DNA from: Eudorina sp. 2006-703-Eu-15
Lineage: Eukaryota > Chlorophyta > Chlorophyceae > Chlamydomonadales > Volvocaceae
Direction of reading: 5' to 3'
Length of the DNA stretch: 64,000 nucleotides
Assembly: GCA_003117195.1 (NCBI GenBank)
Contig: BDSI01000235.1
Location: 39,241 to 103,240 of the forward strand
Below the pieces are notes generated by a model. The model was not told the origin of the DNA. It saw only the letters and a program-made list of their open reading frames with translations, and did no database searches. The position numbers were made by a program, and so were the translations under genes. Shown one piece after another: positions 22,901-34,725 of the stretch. The first letter of the stretch is position 1; each line of letters opens with the position of its first letter.

Positions 22901-25900
22901 CTCGTCGGGGCAGCAGGGGTAGGCGGGGTAGTAGTGGATCCAAGACTTGACAGTGTGGAACCTGGGGCAAGGGGCGGACGCAAGAGGAACTGTGCAGGTA
23001 AAGAGTCAGGAGATACGGCAGGCAGCGAAGCCGCCAATAGACGAATAAAGCCACTCTAATGCGCTTGCGCGGCGGGCAGCGACGTTTGCGAGCCCTGAAT
23101 GGCCCTGGCGCGCAGGCAGTGATTGTTCACCAGCCCGTTGGCGAGGCAGCGTCCGCAGAATCTGATGCGGTAGGTCATTGTTAGCCCACACGGTTGTGAG
23201 GCTCCTCTTGGTCTGCCCGCCATAGCACGCTGCAATGCGCCGATCCGCCGATCCACCTGGCGCGGAAGCCACGCCCATCTAGGCAGCGGCGCCCTGTCCC
23301 CGAGCAGCTCCCCACTCACTTCCACTCCACCGCCTTGGCGCCCCGCATGTCCGTGATGCTGTTGCCCGCCATGGTGGCTCCCCCCTGCGGCCGTGGCAGC
23401 GGGCGGTCGACTTGCCGTGCCAGTGACAGCACCCAGCGATAACCCTCCGGTTACAGCTGCAGGAGGGGTAGGTGCTCGGGGAGCACAGTCCAAAGAACAG
23501 CAGGACAGCGACAGGGAGCAGAAACAGAAACAGTAGCACATCGACAGCGTTGCCCGACAGCCTCCGACCGACCAGCCGGTCGGTCCTGCTGGCAATGGCG
23601 GCGCAGCCTCGCCGGAGCCCCATGAAGACCGCCGCGTGTGGGCCCCTGGACCGACAGCGAGCGATCGCCTCTCACCCCTGGGGCCTGCCTGTGCCGCCCC
23701 ACCCCCTCCGCAATCGGGGTTGCTTGTTCGTTCGCCTCTCCGGCCTGCAACAATGTCTCACCCACCTGCGGCGCCTCCTTGACCACCACCGTCAGCGGCC
23801 CGTGCGACCAGGTCCCGAACTCCATCAGGCACTTGACCGCCCCGAAGGGGAAGGATTCCAGGCCCTTGAAGTTGCAGGCCACCTTGATCATGCCGTTGCG
23901 GCCCCAGAACACGTCCCCGGTGGGCTTGATGATGGGCATCTGGGCGCCCAGGGTGGTGGCCACGTCGTAGGCGCTGTTCCACAGGGTCACGTCCGGGTAC
24001 CAAATGTCCATGTACTGCAGCGGCGGGGCGAGGGGAGAAAGGAAGGGAAGGGAAACGAGGGAACTGAGCCGCCGTACGTATGTGCGATGGGGGGTTGTAA
24101 GGAGATCTGAGCCGCCAGACAGGACGCGTGCGGGCATGTGTGTGGGGGGGGAGGGGGGCGGCGACATCCAGCAAGCTTCGGCTGTCACCGATGACCCACG
24201 GGGTCCGCTGTAACATCCTTAATAATAATGCAGCAACGGTACAAGGGCTGGAGCTAGGCATTCAAGCGGCGACATGAGCGCGGAAAAGGAAAAGCGCTCT
24301 ATAGGGGTTTGGGGCAACTGTAAGGGCTGGGTGAGGTCCGCGGGCCTATGCACACGACTTAGTGAGGAAGGTCACGCGGATGACCGTGCGCTACGCTGGG
24401 CTTGGCATGCCATGTGGACGCACGGCCTGTCCCCCCAAGCTCGCCCGCTCTCAGGGCTCCGTGTCCGCATCTGACCCCGTGATGGCGGACTGGCCCCTGA
24501 CATGCGGATGTGGCGGCAGGGGGCAGGACAGGACCGCCATGCACCCCAATGCCCGTCTCAATCCCCCTTCGCGTGGTTCGTGCTGGGCTGGTGCTGGGCT
24601 AATGTTTTACATCACGGTAATTCTTCCTCCTTCCTGACGGCAGCCCTGCCGTCTCACGCGCCCCAGCCCGCTCCCCGGCGCCCCCGCAGCTGCCCCCACC
24701 CTCAGCTCCTGGTTGAGTACAAACAGGCGGGTAACTCCCCACTCGGTGTCGTTCCAGGCCAGCCGGGAGTCCCGCCAGTGCAGCCGGAACCACACGTTCA
24801 GGTCCATGGTGCTCTGTGAACGTGCGGAGACACGCGACGCAAGGCGGGGAGGAGGCATGCGGGGAGGGAGGGGCGAGGGGAGGCGGGGAACAAGGGGGTA
24901 TAGGAATTTGATAGACATTTTCAACTGCGCTGCTGCCAGGGCGACGGTTCGACCGGAGGATTTGGTACAGTACCATAGATCGCCAGCGACGACGACGGTG
25001 TACGCGTCGGTGTTGCCAAAACCAAGTAAGATGAGTCGGAACAAGTAGGTTGTCTAACGCAGAATTCGGAGAAAATCGAAGGATAGCGTGGCAAGTGGCG
25101 AACAAGGGGGGCAACAACGAGCTGGGCGTGCGAGACACACCACCAGACTGAACCCCTCCACTTGAGTGGATGCGGGAATGGACTCAACGTCGCAGCCTGT
25201 CATCGTCGGCTACTCTTCTTCACCATGCCTGATTGTGCAACAACCGCACCGAACCAGCTGCGGAGGCTCAGTGGCATCTAATAATAGGCACACACGTTGG
25301 CGCGGGTGCGCGACGGAGTCGGTGCGACAGAACAGTATCGCGTGCGGCAACGCCGGACACCACAAAGGGGCGCACAGCAAGGTGCGGGCGGCGCTTGGCC
25401 GCTGGTCCAACCCTGCCGTACGTCCGTACCTCCAGCAGATCGATGTGTAAGATCTTGTGCAGCGCTACGTTGATCTCCACCGCGACAGGGCTGCCGTCGT
25501 CGGTTGGCGGGGCCACGTTCTTGTCGTAATCCTGCGACGGGGTGGGGCGAGTAGATGGGATTCGGCCTCTTGCTTTGGCGGGTAGGGGGTGCTAGGCAGC
25601 AGGCGGGGCGCTAGGGACCGCGTGCAGCCGGAAGGGAGGTCGCTGACACCTGGGTCAGGTCATCAGCGGGAGGGTACCCGCCGCGTCCCGGGTTTGGTTA
25701 TAACTTTCTTTATAACCCCCCGTTCCTTGGGCTCATCCCTGCTGAGGAGGACCCACACCCCTCGGACCCTCGTTGCGACCCTCCTTGACCACCCCGCGGA
25801 TCGCGCTCCAACAAGGAACGCGAACGAGGCACCTCCCAAGACAGATGTCAGCGCCCGTACAGAACCATGGACAGCGTACCGCAAGCAGTAAGGTGAGCAG

Positions 25901-26629
25901 CTCTGAGGCAGGGCCGTTGACTTCGGTTGCGGCATCCGTGCCACCCGCCGTGGTGTTCTGTGCGGCCGAAACGCGGGGCAAGGACATCCCGCGGTGTGAG
26001 TTAGCGGGGCCAGTCCATCGGCCGGGTGGCGCGCTGGAGCGCAACTGCCCCAGCAGCCAGCGCCGGTGTGAAGCGACATACGGAGCACCAACATCCCGGG
26101 GTGACGGCACGACCGACCCGGCTGTCTCAGGCAATCCCCTGCGAAGGCGGCTGGACGCCTCTGCTCGATGCCAGGGATGGTACCGTGGCAGATTACGGCA
26201 ACGGCATGGCATTGGTCGCATGTGTGGCGCCATAATGCTGGAGGCCGGCCCTCCCACGCTGAGAGGCCTCCGCAAAACTTCAGTACGGCGCCAGGGACGG
26301 CGGGCCAGGGCGAGACGGCCGCCGGGACACACCTGCCGTGCCATCGCCAGTTTGCGGCGAGTTGGTGGTGTCGGGGCCCGTTTGGAGACGTCATCTGAAA
26401 CCGCAAATATTCTGCTGTATGCGCCGGGCAGGTCGACCGCGCTGGGCGTGTCCGCAATGAGCCGAGGACTGGCGATAGACGCCGGCGGATTTCCCTGCCA
26501 AGGCTTCCCACGAAGCGCTGATTTCCGTGTGCCCTCATTCCTGAGTGCGCTAGACCGCGCAAGCAATGAAACAGTGGCGACGAGTAGGACCAACGGAAGT
26601 CCCGCCGCTGAGCGCCTGCCCAAAGTCAT
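13905..26629 (-). CDS. Pentameric ligand-gated (Cys-loop) ion channel with giant M3-M4 loop
   Basis: Predicted cell-surface ion channel of the nicotinic-receptor superfamily. Fifteen minus-strand exons keep frame throughout: 26629-25880, 25531-25430, 24813-24700, 24014-23766, 23384-23320, 22961-22820, 22493-22375, 22138-21881, 21319-21272, 20209-20057, 19625-19476, 18923-15389, 15036-14923, 14721-14441 and 14037-13905; about 2070 aa. Signal peptide at residues 1-27 (GLPLVLLVATVSLLA). The ligand domain begins near residue 240 (SELLTLLLADYDKNVAPP), then LNVWFRLHWRDSRLAW and IWYPDVTLWNSA. Cys-loop C369-C384 (SFPFGAVKC, then FGTW). Loop C has adjacent cysteines 443-444 (YPCCPD). M1 ends FMTFWLSP; M2 is ERLGVAVTIPLALAVYDLLV, with Glu at -1' and Leu at 9', the cation-type pattern; M3 about 523-548; M4 YLMPMAYAVCFLLIIW (2028-2043). 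The M3-M4 loop is about 1480 residues, most in one 3.5-kb Ala/Gly/Pro/Ser-rich exon. The acceptor at 15036 is the weakest. Ligand unknown. Confidence 0.88.
24172..24221 (-). repeat. Dispersed repeat family, copy 3
   Basis: Minus-strand copy in an intron of the channel gene. It keeps the core with one visible change (ACCCACGGGG against ACCCGCGGGG on the plus strand) and is followed by TTAATAATAATG. Confidence 0.7.
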
Positions 26630-28127
26630 TTACGGCCTATCGGTACGCTTGACAGGTCTCATCTAAAGGCGGGTGTAATAATGATAACGTGCGGGACACC
26701 AACGGCCCCCGTAACTCAACAGAAGGCATATACGATTACAAAACACCTTTCAAGTATACTTCGAGCTACGCGAGAACTCAACCTTATGGTCCGTCTGACT
26801 GAGCCATATCAATTTACACATGCTGTATCTACGGCAAAAAATGTCTTTAGAAGAGGTTGACCTTTCAGAATATATACAAGATTACTAAGTAATATGCGTA
26901 CTTATTTTGTGTGAAGAGCGCCGACCCGTAGGATCGGACTGCGCATGTCGCACACGGGGACCCGCCCTTTTTCCGGCTTCAAGGAAGCCGACCCCCTACT
27001 TGTCATTTGTCACGTAATTCATACAGAAGGTGCAAAACGGCTTGATGAAAACTTCAAGCGGCTGGATTATAACGGTAACCAATGAAACTACTCGGTTTCA
27101 GATAACAAAGACCGCAAAGCGCCAGCACCTCGACATCAGTTCGTGCAGGTGTGCAGACAACTAGGAAGCTGTTACATCAAAAATGTTTTTCGCGCCGTGG
27201 TGTGCAGACGGTCAGGCGCTGCCCTCTTGTTATATACGCTCTGTATGCTGGACAGCAGACCAAGCAGGCAGGCGCAGGGATCTAACTCGATGTAACACGT
27301 CAAATATTGATTACTAAAAGGCGATGCAGTAAGCTTCGTACTGTACTGTAAGGGCCACGCACGCACTCCAATCACGGGGTTTGATGGGTTCGTTGGTCGG
27401 GTGCGGCCGTTCCGGGCCCAAGGCGCCCCCAAACCCACCGTGCCGCATGATGCCGCACGCGGCTACAACAGCCCGCACCAGAGCCCCTGAACTCGAGCAA
27501 CGACAAGGCAACAGTGATTCGTTGCAAAGCCCGCTCGCCCGAGGTTGAATGTTTGGTGATTGTGACGTACGACTGCATGGCTGGCCGTGCAGCCGAAGGA
27601 GCGTAACATTAACCACTACGGTAATTCATGTACTCAATGCAGCCATGCAATTCCATGAAGTTCCCTGGCGCTCACCTCTCAGCAGTGGAGGTGTGTGAAG
27701 GTTGCACCGTTTGTGAGTGATCGCCCCGGGCCCCATGCGCCGGGGTAATGTCTGAAACGGTGATGGCCAAGCCAGTCAGCATGCGGCTTTGTGAACACAT
27801 CAAGCTTCGTGATTGTCAATCTCTAATAAACGCTGTCAAATGCTACTTTACTAGGGTTCGGCCATTGTACCGTTGTACTATTGTACAAGCATAGCCTGCC
27901 GTTCGTCTTAACTACTTCAACGAACAATACGGTAATCGGTTTGTTCGGTTCGGAATGAACAATGAAGTCCGCGAGGGTACAAAGCTACGGAATGTTAATT
28001 ACGCTAACTTTGATCACACTTTTGTAGATACATATATTGCACAGTTTGTAAGGCAGTCTGCGGTCTGGGAAAGGATAATGTAGCGCAACGTGCAACACTC
28101 TCAATTCCGAACACGCGGTCGGTGAAA
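26630..28127. other. Intergenic region between divergent genes
   Basis: About 1.5 kb lies between the start codon of the channel gene (minus) and that of the SNF12-like gene (plus), so it should hold both promoters and 5' UTRs. The middle is AT-richer than either gene. No convincing exon, RNA gene or repeat array was seen; an overlapping plus-strand frame ending at 26666 is antisense to channel exon 1. Confidence 0.5.
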
Positions 28128-31100
28128 ATGCAAATGCAAATACCTGGAGCCCAGCAGCTTGCGGCCGTCCAGTTTCAGAATTTACAGACGGTATGCGCGA
28201 CCGACCATTTTCGCATACAGCATCTGAATCAAAAAAGCCAACCTTGCTTATCAATTTGTTCAGGCCGCCGGCGTCGCACCGCAAATGGTCGTCGTGGCAC
28301 CAACAGCGGGCGCTGCGGCACCCGCACCGGCAGCTGTCGGTGCCTTGGCACCGGGCGCTGTTGCTGCCGCCGCCGTGCGCCCCATGGCAGCAGCAGCTGC
28401 AGCTACAGCTGCGGGCACTGCCGGGGGGCCTCGGCAGAAGAAGCGCAAGTTCGGACAGGAGAGGCCGGTTGTACAGGAGAAGGTACGCGAGCTTGCACGG
28501 AAGGACGCGCGGTGGCTCGCTCGCAAGCGCATATCCACGAGCACTGCCGCACTTGCACTGAAGGCACGTCAATGTGGCATGTTGACCCCAAACATGAACG
28601 GGCGCCTGTCACCTTGGGGCCCATCTCGCTGCACCGGGGCACCAGGGAGGGCTCCGCGGGTGCAGGCGAACGAACACAACGGGACTTCCGCGTTCGGGCC
28701 ACATAGAAGGAGGCCGGCGGTGCTTTTTGCCGCTCGCTTGTGGCTTGTCGGAATGAAGGGCGCGGTGCGGCCGCGGGGTCGGCCCTCCGGCCGAAGGTCT
28801 CTTAAGCGTGCGAGCGATGCCGGGGGGCCCCAGGCAGACGGATACCAGCGGCGCTGGGTGACCCAGCTTCGGCAGGGGGCCGGCCGCGGCAACCCACTAT
28901 CTGCGTCCCTGCCCGCCCACGACATTCCCGCCTTCCTGCCTCGCTGCCGACCACTCCCCCCGTCCCCCTGGACGACGCCAACCAGGTCTCAACTGCCATA
29001 CCTGAATCCCCGCTGTACAACCAGCTCCTCGCCATGGACCGGGTGGTCTCGGACATGATCGCCCGCCGCAAGGCCGACTTCAAGGAGCCCTTCCCGCCCT
29101 ACCACGAACCCGTGAAACGCGTGCTGCGGATTGCCGTACAGGTAGGCGGCGTTCCCGGCCTTCCCAACCTGCGGTGATGTGACGGCTGGCTCGCCTAAAC
29201 CTGTCGCTGCAAAGCCGTCAGCCCAAACTCCCCAGTCTCCCGCCCAATGAGGAAAGGCCTCCTTGCAGACCGAACCCCCGTTCCGTTCCCCGCCTGCCTC
29301 CCCCCCGCCAGGCCACCTTCGCCAACCAGCCCGCGCCACCCAAGCCGCCCCCGGCGGCCCCTGCCGTACCCTCCAACGCCGCCAACCTGGCAGCCGCCTC
29401 CGCCGCCATGTTCTCCGGCCCGCCGCCCGCCCCCGCTGATGAGCCGCCCCTGGAGCCCCCCTCCTGGACCCTCACCTTGTCGGGCCACCTGGTCGACCCC
29501 GCCGACCAGCTCGTGAGGGCGGCGCTGGCGGCCGCGGGGGCGGCGGCGGCGCGCGGCGACCCCACGTCGGCGACGCTGCTGATCCAGGCCCAGCAGCTGG
29601 CCGCGCAGCACCTGGCGCAGCAGCAGGCGGCGGCGGCGTCGGGGGCCACCCGCCACACGCTGCTGACGGCGGTGCTGCGGCGGGTGGAGGTGCAGCTGGA
29701 CCCGGAGCAGTACCCCGGGGAGGCGGGCAGGGTGGTGTGGGACAAGGGCAACCACACGGGTGGGTGAGGCCTGAGGCGACGCCGGGTGGGTGCGGGGCGG
29801 GTGGATTGGATGGCGAAGACGAACTGCGGGGCGAGGTGCGGGGCAAAGGCGGGTGGGTGAAGGGCGCGCCAGCTCCACAGCGGCCCACCTGTGAGGACCG
29901 ACGACCGGGTTGTGTTGGGCGGCCTCATCCTGCCCTTGGGGTGCGTGCAATGAGGGAGGTGCTCGTGAAGAGTTGGTGCGAGCCCCGAGCCCGTAGGCAG
30001 CCTGTTCCCGAACTCCATACGGTAAGCCCCGCCCGCCCCCGTTACCCCTCCTGCCCCTGCCCCGGTCCCCCCCCAGGCCCCCAGCGGGAGGCCATCGAGG
30101 TGCGGCGGCAGGGCAGTCGCAGCTGCAAGGCCACCGTGCTGATCTGGCCCGACTACCAGCCGGAGAGGTGAGGGGGGGGCTTCGGGGGACCCGGGGACGG
30201 GGAGAGCTGGGGTGCTCCTCCCTCGGGTGGGTGGGCGGGTGTGGACATTGCCTAGGACCATCCCCCGGCACGTCCTGCCTGACCTCGTGTGCTTGTCTGA
30301 CGATCGGGTGCAGCGACCACCCCTGGTCACTCCCTGCCGCTCCGGAACCGACTACAACACCAACTGACGGCCTTCACGGTCGGGATTGCAGGCACGGCGT
30401 ACCTGCTTATCCCCCTTCTCTTGGGGCGATCTGCCTCCCTGCTTGCCCTTCCGCCTCCGGTCTGAAGCTCCTCCTCCCCGCCCTCTCCTCCCCGCCCTCT
30501 CCTCCCCGCCCTCTCCTCCCCGGACATACCCCACCCCACCCCATCCCACCCCCAGGTACGTCCTGCCGCCGCTGCTGGCCGAGGTCCTGGGCATGATCGG
30601 TCACGAGACCCGCTCCCGCATCATGGTGGCGCTGTACGGCTTCATTAAGAGCCGCCGACTGCAGGTGGGGCTGCGGACACAAGGGCGGACCGGGCGTTTC
30701 TTTGTTTCCGCGTTGAGAGAGAAAAAGGGAAGGCGGGAGAGGCGGAGGGCTGGGGACCGCGGCCGGATTGAGGTGACGGGGCACGGCTCTCACACGGGCC
30801 AGAGGGCAACAGGGCAGGCGTCCATGAATGGGAGGGCCGGGATGCAGCGGGAACGGCCGTTCGAACACGATTGGTCGAAGTGAGGGGAGGTCAGGTCAGG
30901 TCAGGTCAGTTGAGGGGCTCGTCCCGAGGGTCCGACTTGACTGTGATGCGGGTGAGGTGAGGCGGGGTGAGGGTGAGGTGGTTGATAGCGGCACGAACCT
31001 ACTGCCTCAAGGAGCGGGAGGAAGGATGGCGCGGTGGGGGCTGCAGCTCCCGGTACCCAGGAAGTGGGAGCGTAACGGAGGCGCCACTTCGCAAGCGCCA

Positions 31101-33654
31101 GTCTTGCTCGCCCGCCCACCCACTCGCAAGGCCCCCCTCCCTGCCCCTCACCCGCTGTCACGGCCTGGTCCGGGTGGTCGCCTCAGGACCCCAACAACCT
31201 GATCAACGTGAAGCTGACACCCGAGCTGACGCAGGTGCGAGGCCAGGAGGAAAGGAGGGGAGAGGCTGTGAAAGGATGTGAAAGGGAGGGGAAGGGAGGG
31301 GAAGGGAACGGAAATAGCGGGAAGAAGCGGAGGGCCGGCGTGGAAAGCAAAGGGGAGGGGCAGGCAAGGGTGGACAGGCGAGTGACAGGAAGGGGGAGGA
31401 GACGGAGATGGGGCCCAAAGCGACATCAGCCCAGGACGACCCCGGTCGCACCCTGGGCATTCCCATGGGGGAGGGGGCAAACAGGCGGCAGCAGGCGCCC
31501 GGGGCGGTGGGGACGACTGCGGAGGAGCACGGCGCGCGGCCTGTTTGACCGGCGGCGGGCTGCGTGGCCAGCTGTACCGCTGTGAGGCGGCGGCTGCCCG
31601 CTAGGGCTACAGACGGACGGACGGACGGACGGACGGGGGCCTTGGGGAGGGCGTGAGTGAGATCCGGGCGATGCGGGGCGGAGGCGCACCTCTTGAGATG
31701 GGCGTACAGGAAATTGGTAGGCATCTGAGATGGGGGGGAGGGGGCGGGCGGCACCGACCTGCGGGGTTGGGCGGGGGTCAGGACCTGTCGGGGCGCTGCG
31801 GGAAGGGCCACTCGAGGGCCCGACTCGGGCTGCTGACATCTTCACGCGCCCGCACAATGTGTCTGGGCTGTTTCGTTTTAGCCCCCGCACAGCCCCCGGG
31901 GACGGTTTGCGCGCTGAGGAGGAGTTGGGAGTAGGCAGCAAGCCGGAGGATGCGGTGCCCCGCCCGTCCTGCCCCGCCTGTTCCCCCGGGGCGGCGCAGG
32001 TGTTCGGCTGCCGCATCCTCAAGCTGTCGGAGCTGGGAGGCCGCCTCAGCGCGCTGCTGCAGCCGGTGCCGCCCGTACGGATCGAGTACAACATCAAGTA
32101 CGGCAGGGCTGGGATGCAGAAAGCCGATTACGACCCGCCGTACGATCTGCATCTGCGCTTGCGCCAGTCGCCCAGCCGCACGCGATCCACAATATGACCC
32201 CCCGTCCCCAGCTTTGTCGGGGAGTGCCTAGGAACTCTCGCCTTACGCACACCAGCTCCAGGGCGCCCCGTCTTCCTCGTCCTGGTTCCCATCCCCATCC
32301 CCATCCTCATCTCCGTACCCATCGTCTACTCCGGCCTCCCTCCTCCTGCCCCATATCATCCCAGGCTGGACGGCTTGAAGCCCACGAGCTCATCCGCCGT
32401 CACCCAGTCGTCTCCCGCCGCCCCCACCGCCTCGGGTGTCCCCCGGCCGCCCACCCTGTCCGGCTACTGCGACCTGGAGCTGTACGACGTGGACTTCTTC
32501 CAGCCCTCACCCCACCCCCATCAGATGGCGGCGGTGCTGCAGAGCTACTACAAGGACAAGGAGGTGGGCTGCGGGTCCGCGAGAAAGAGATGGGCTGCGG
32601 GGCGGAATGTGTGTCTGTGCGCGTCTGGGGGTTTGTGGCGGTTGATGGCGATTGCCGGCGACGGCTGGTGGAGGTTGGTCTTGAAGGTGGGAAGTGGCCT
32701 TGCTCTACCTGACAGGCGATGCGGACTGCGCCCACCTCCAGAGCAAGTAGCCAGTGCCGCAGCGAGGGCGCGGACGCGGTCACGAGACTGCCGTACAGAG
32801 ACATGCTGCGCTACGCTGCGCGTGTCGATGTGGCCCCAGGTGCCGTCACCCAGAGGCCTGACCCGGGCCTTAAGCGGGGGTGTCCGCGGCGCGCTTGCCT
32901 TCTCTTCTTCTTGCCTTCTCGGATCAGTTGGGTGGGCCCTCCACCCATGGGTCGGGTAGGGTCCTTGCAGCCGCGGAGCAACTGAGGAAGGCCGCTGGGG
33001 CAGTACAACTGCGGCAGTACAACTAGGGCACACTCGCCCGAACTGCCTCTCTCACAGCCCCTCCTGCCCTGGGCCCCTCTCCCCTCCTCCCCTCTCACCC
33101 CCCTGCTCCGCTGCCTCCGGCACCCCCCAGATCGAGGCCATGGACACCAAGCTGACCAACCTGATCCGCCGACTCAACGAGTGCCGTCGGCGCCGGGCCC
33201 TGCTGCTGGCCTTCGCGCACAGCCCCATCGACATGACGTACGCGCTGCTAGCCGCGCAGGTGGGCAGACGACAGCGGTGCCGTATCAGGGAGGAGGGAGG
33301 GCGGGTGCAGGCCTGGACCGGGGGGACGCAGGGCGTCCGATGGGCTGCACCTCCCCCCGCTGTGGGCCGTCTGCCCGCCGCCGCCGCCAGGGCGGATTCC
33401 GCGTCTTAACACCTCGATGTCACCTCCCTCCCGCCCCTGTCCACTCCCCTGCCCTCTCTTTCCCCGCCCTCTTTCCCCGCCCCCGCCCCCCCGCCCCGCC
33501 CCAGGCCCGTGACGTGCGCATGGCCCGTCAGGGCAGCGGTCGGGACTACGAGCTGGAGCGGCGCACCGAGGTGTTCCGGCAGCGCTGGGTGGAGGATGCG
33601 GTCATGAACTACCTGCACAAGAGGCTGGGCCGGCCGGAGGGACTGGGCATGTGA
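28128..33654 (+). CDS. SWI/SNF complex subunit, BAF60/SWP73/SNF12 family (SWIB domain)
   Basis: Nuclear accessory subunit of a SWI/SNF chromatin-remodelling complex. Eleven exons with matching phases: 28128-28190, 28264-28482, 28986-29141, 29312-29759, 30077-30167, 30556-30664, 31187-31234, 32000-32097, 32365-32563, 33131-33259 and 33505-33654; about 569 aa. The N-terminus is Gln/Ala-rich with a basic nuclear signal (PRQKKRKFG). The BAF60 block follows (ESPLYNQLLAMDR, MIARRKADFKEP, RVLRIAVQ), then a low-complexity insert and FEV-like strands (IEVRRQGSRSCKATVLIWPD). The SWIB fold runs from RYVLPPLLAEVLGMIGHETR to GFIKSRRLQDPNN, then LSELGGRLSALLQP and VRIEYNIK. The end is a conserved C-terminal helical region (IEAMDTKLTNLIRRLNE, FRQRWVEDAVMNYL). 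Length is close to animal and plant homologues (roughly 500-550). The acceptor at 28986 is the least certain edge. Confidence 0.92.
30466..30548. repeat. Short tandem CCTCTCCTCCCCGC repeat in SNF12 intron
   Basis: About four to five copies of a 14-base pyrimidine-only unit (CCCTCTCCTCCCCG) lie just before the acceptor of the sixth exon and merge into its polypyrimidine tract. Confidence 0.7.
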
Positions 33655-34725
33655 GGCGGTGGGGGCACGTGGGCTACACTGGGGGCTGCAGTGGGGGCTG
33701 CACTCGGGAGGCCCGGCCGCCCGGCAGTGGGCGGACGGACGGGCCCACGTGTGGACACTGCACGGGTGCACTCCAGCCTCTGTCGCTTGGGATGTACAGA
33801 GCTGTAGCATCTGTACTGCGCGTCGCAAGCGAGGGGGTGCGGAGAATTGAGGAGCGGAGTTGCGGCGGGTTGCACGTGAGGGGTCGCGGGCCCCCGCTAT
33901 GTACGGCGGTGCTCACCCCCGTTGGTCAACTGCGCTTGTCCGCTGCCGCAGGCGGCGAGAGGGGATGAGCGGTGAGGGGGGGGGGGGCATAGTGGGGCTT
34001 GGGCTCGGAGTTGCGGGTGGGTGCTGCGGCGTCAGTGGCAGTTGGGTAGTTGGTCACCGCACCGCCGCGTCGCGGTCCTGGGTGCGGCGGATGTGGACTG
34101 GCGCCCGCTCCTAGCCACCGGCGCCCCGGATTGCCCGCATTGCATTGCTGACCTTTCAGCGTAGCTGTGCCGGATCCGCCAACGCACAGCGCTGTTGGTG
34201 CATCGTCCCGCGTGGCATTGCCTCGTTAGGCAGGTTAGCGCAGGTGACACGGACTGCACCAGTCGTTTCTGTCCATTTGAACGGGGCACTGAATGCTGCA
34301 CCGAACGGGGCACTGAATTCGAACGGGGCACTGAATCTCAGCTTGCAAGCTGGGAAACTATTATCGGAGGATGCGCTTGTGTCAGGACGAAGTTTCGTTG
34401 TGCCGTTGCTTGCTGGCGTACAGGTTTGCGCAAGTGCAGGCAATCGAAGCATGGCTTTTTATCTTCGTCGTAGGCTGTTTCTTCTGCGTCGCTTTGTTTC
34501 GGCATCTCTCTAGTTGTCTCTCTTCCTCTGTTGCTGCGCTGTTTGAGCAGTTGATGCGCCTTCGTGCCGCTGAAGCTTGAGCATATTAAATTTGTAGTGA
34601 AATATACACTTTGCATGTGTTATTTTTGCCATGGCGAAAACGAATGCCACAACATAGTCACGAGTAAACTGTGTGTTCCAGGCTGCCGGTCTCAGTGAGG
34701 TGCAATCTTCGCTTCATTTTGTAAA
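33655..34725. other. Intergenic stretch, SNF12-like to first ankyrin-type gene
   Basis: Contains the likely 3' UTR of the SNF12-like gene and the promoter and 5' UTR of the next gene. A short direct repeat of CGAACGGGGCACTGAAT is visible near 34276-34335 (three copies). No supported coding exon. Confidence 0.5.

Noticed and set aside
25773..26666. 297-codon plus-strand frame
   Set aside because: Antisense to channel exon 1. The minus strand has an ATG, signal peptide, the SELLTLLLA^DYDKNV junction and a matching donor; the plus frame has no recognisable feature.
28260..28544. Minus-strand frame rich in Ala
   Set aside because: Shadow of the Ala-rich second exon of the SNF12-like gene.
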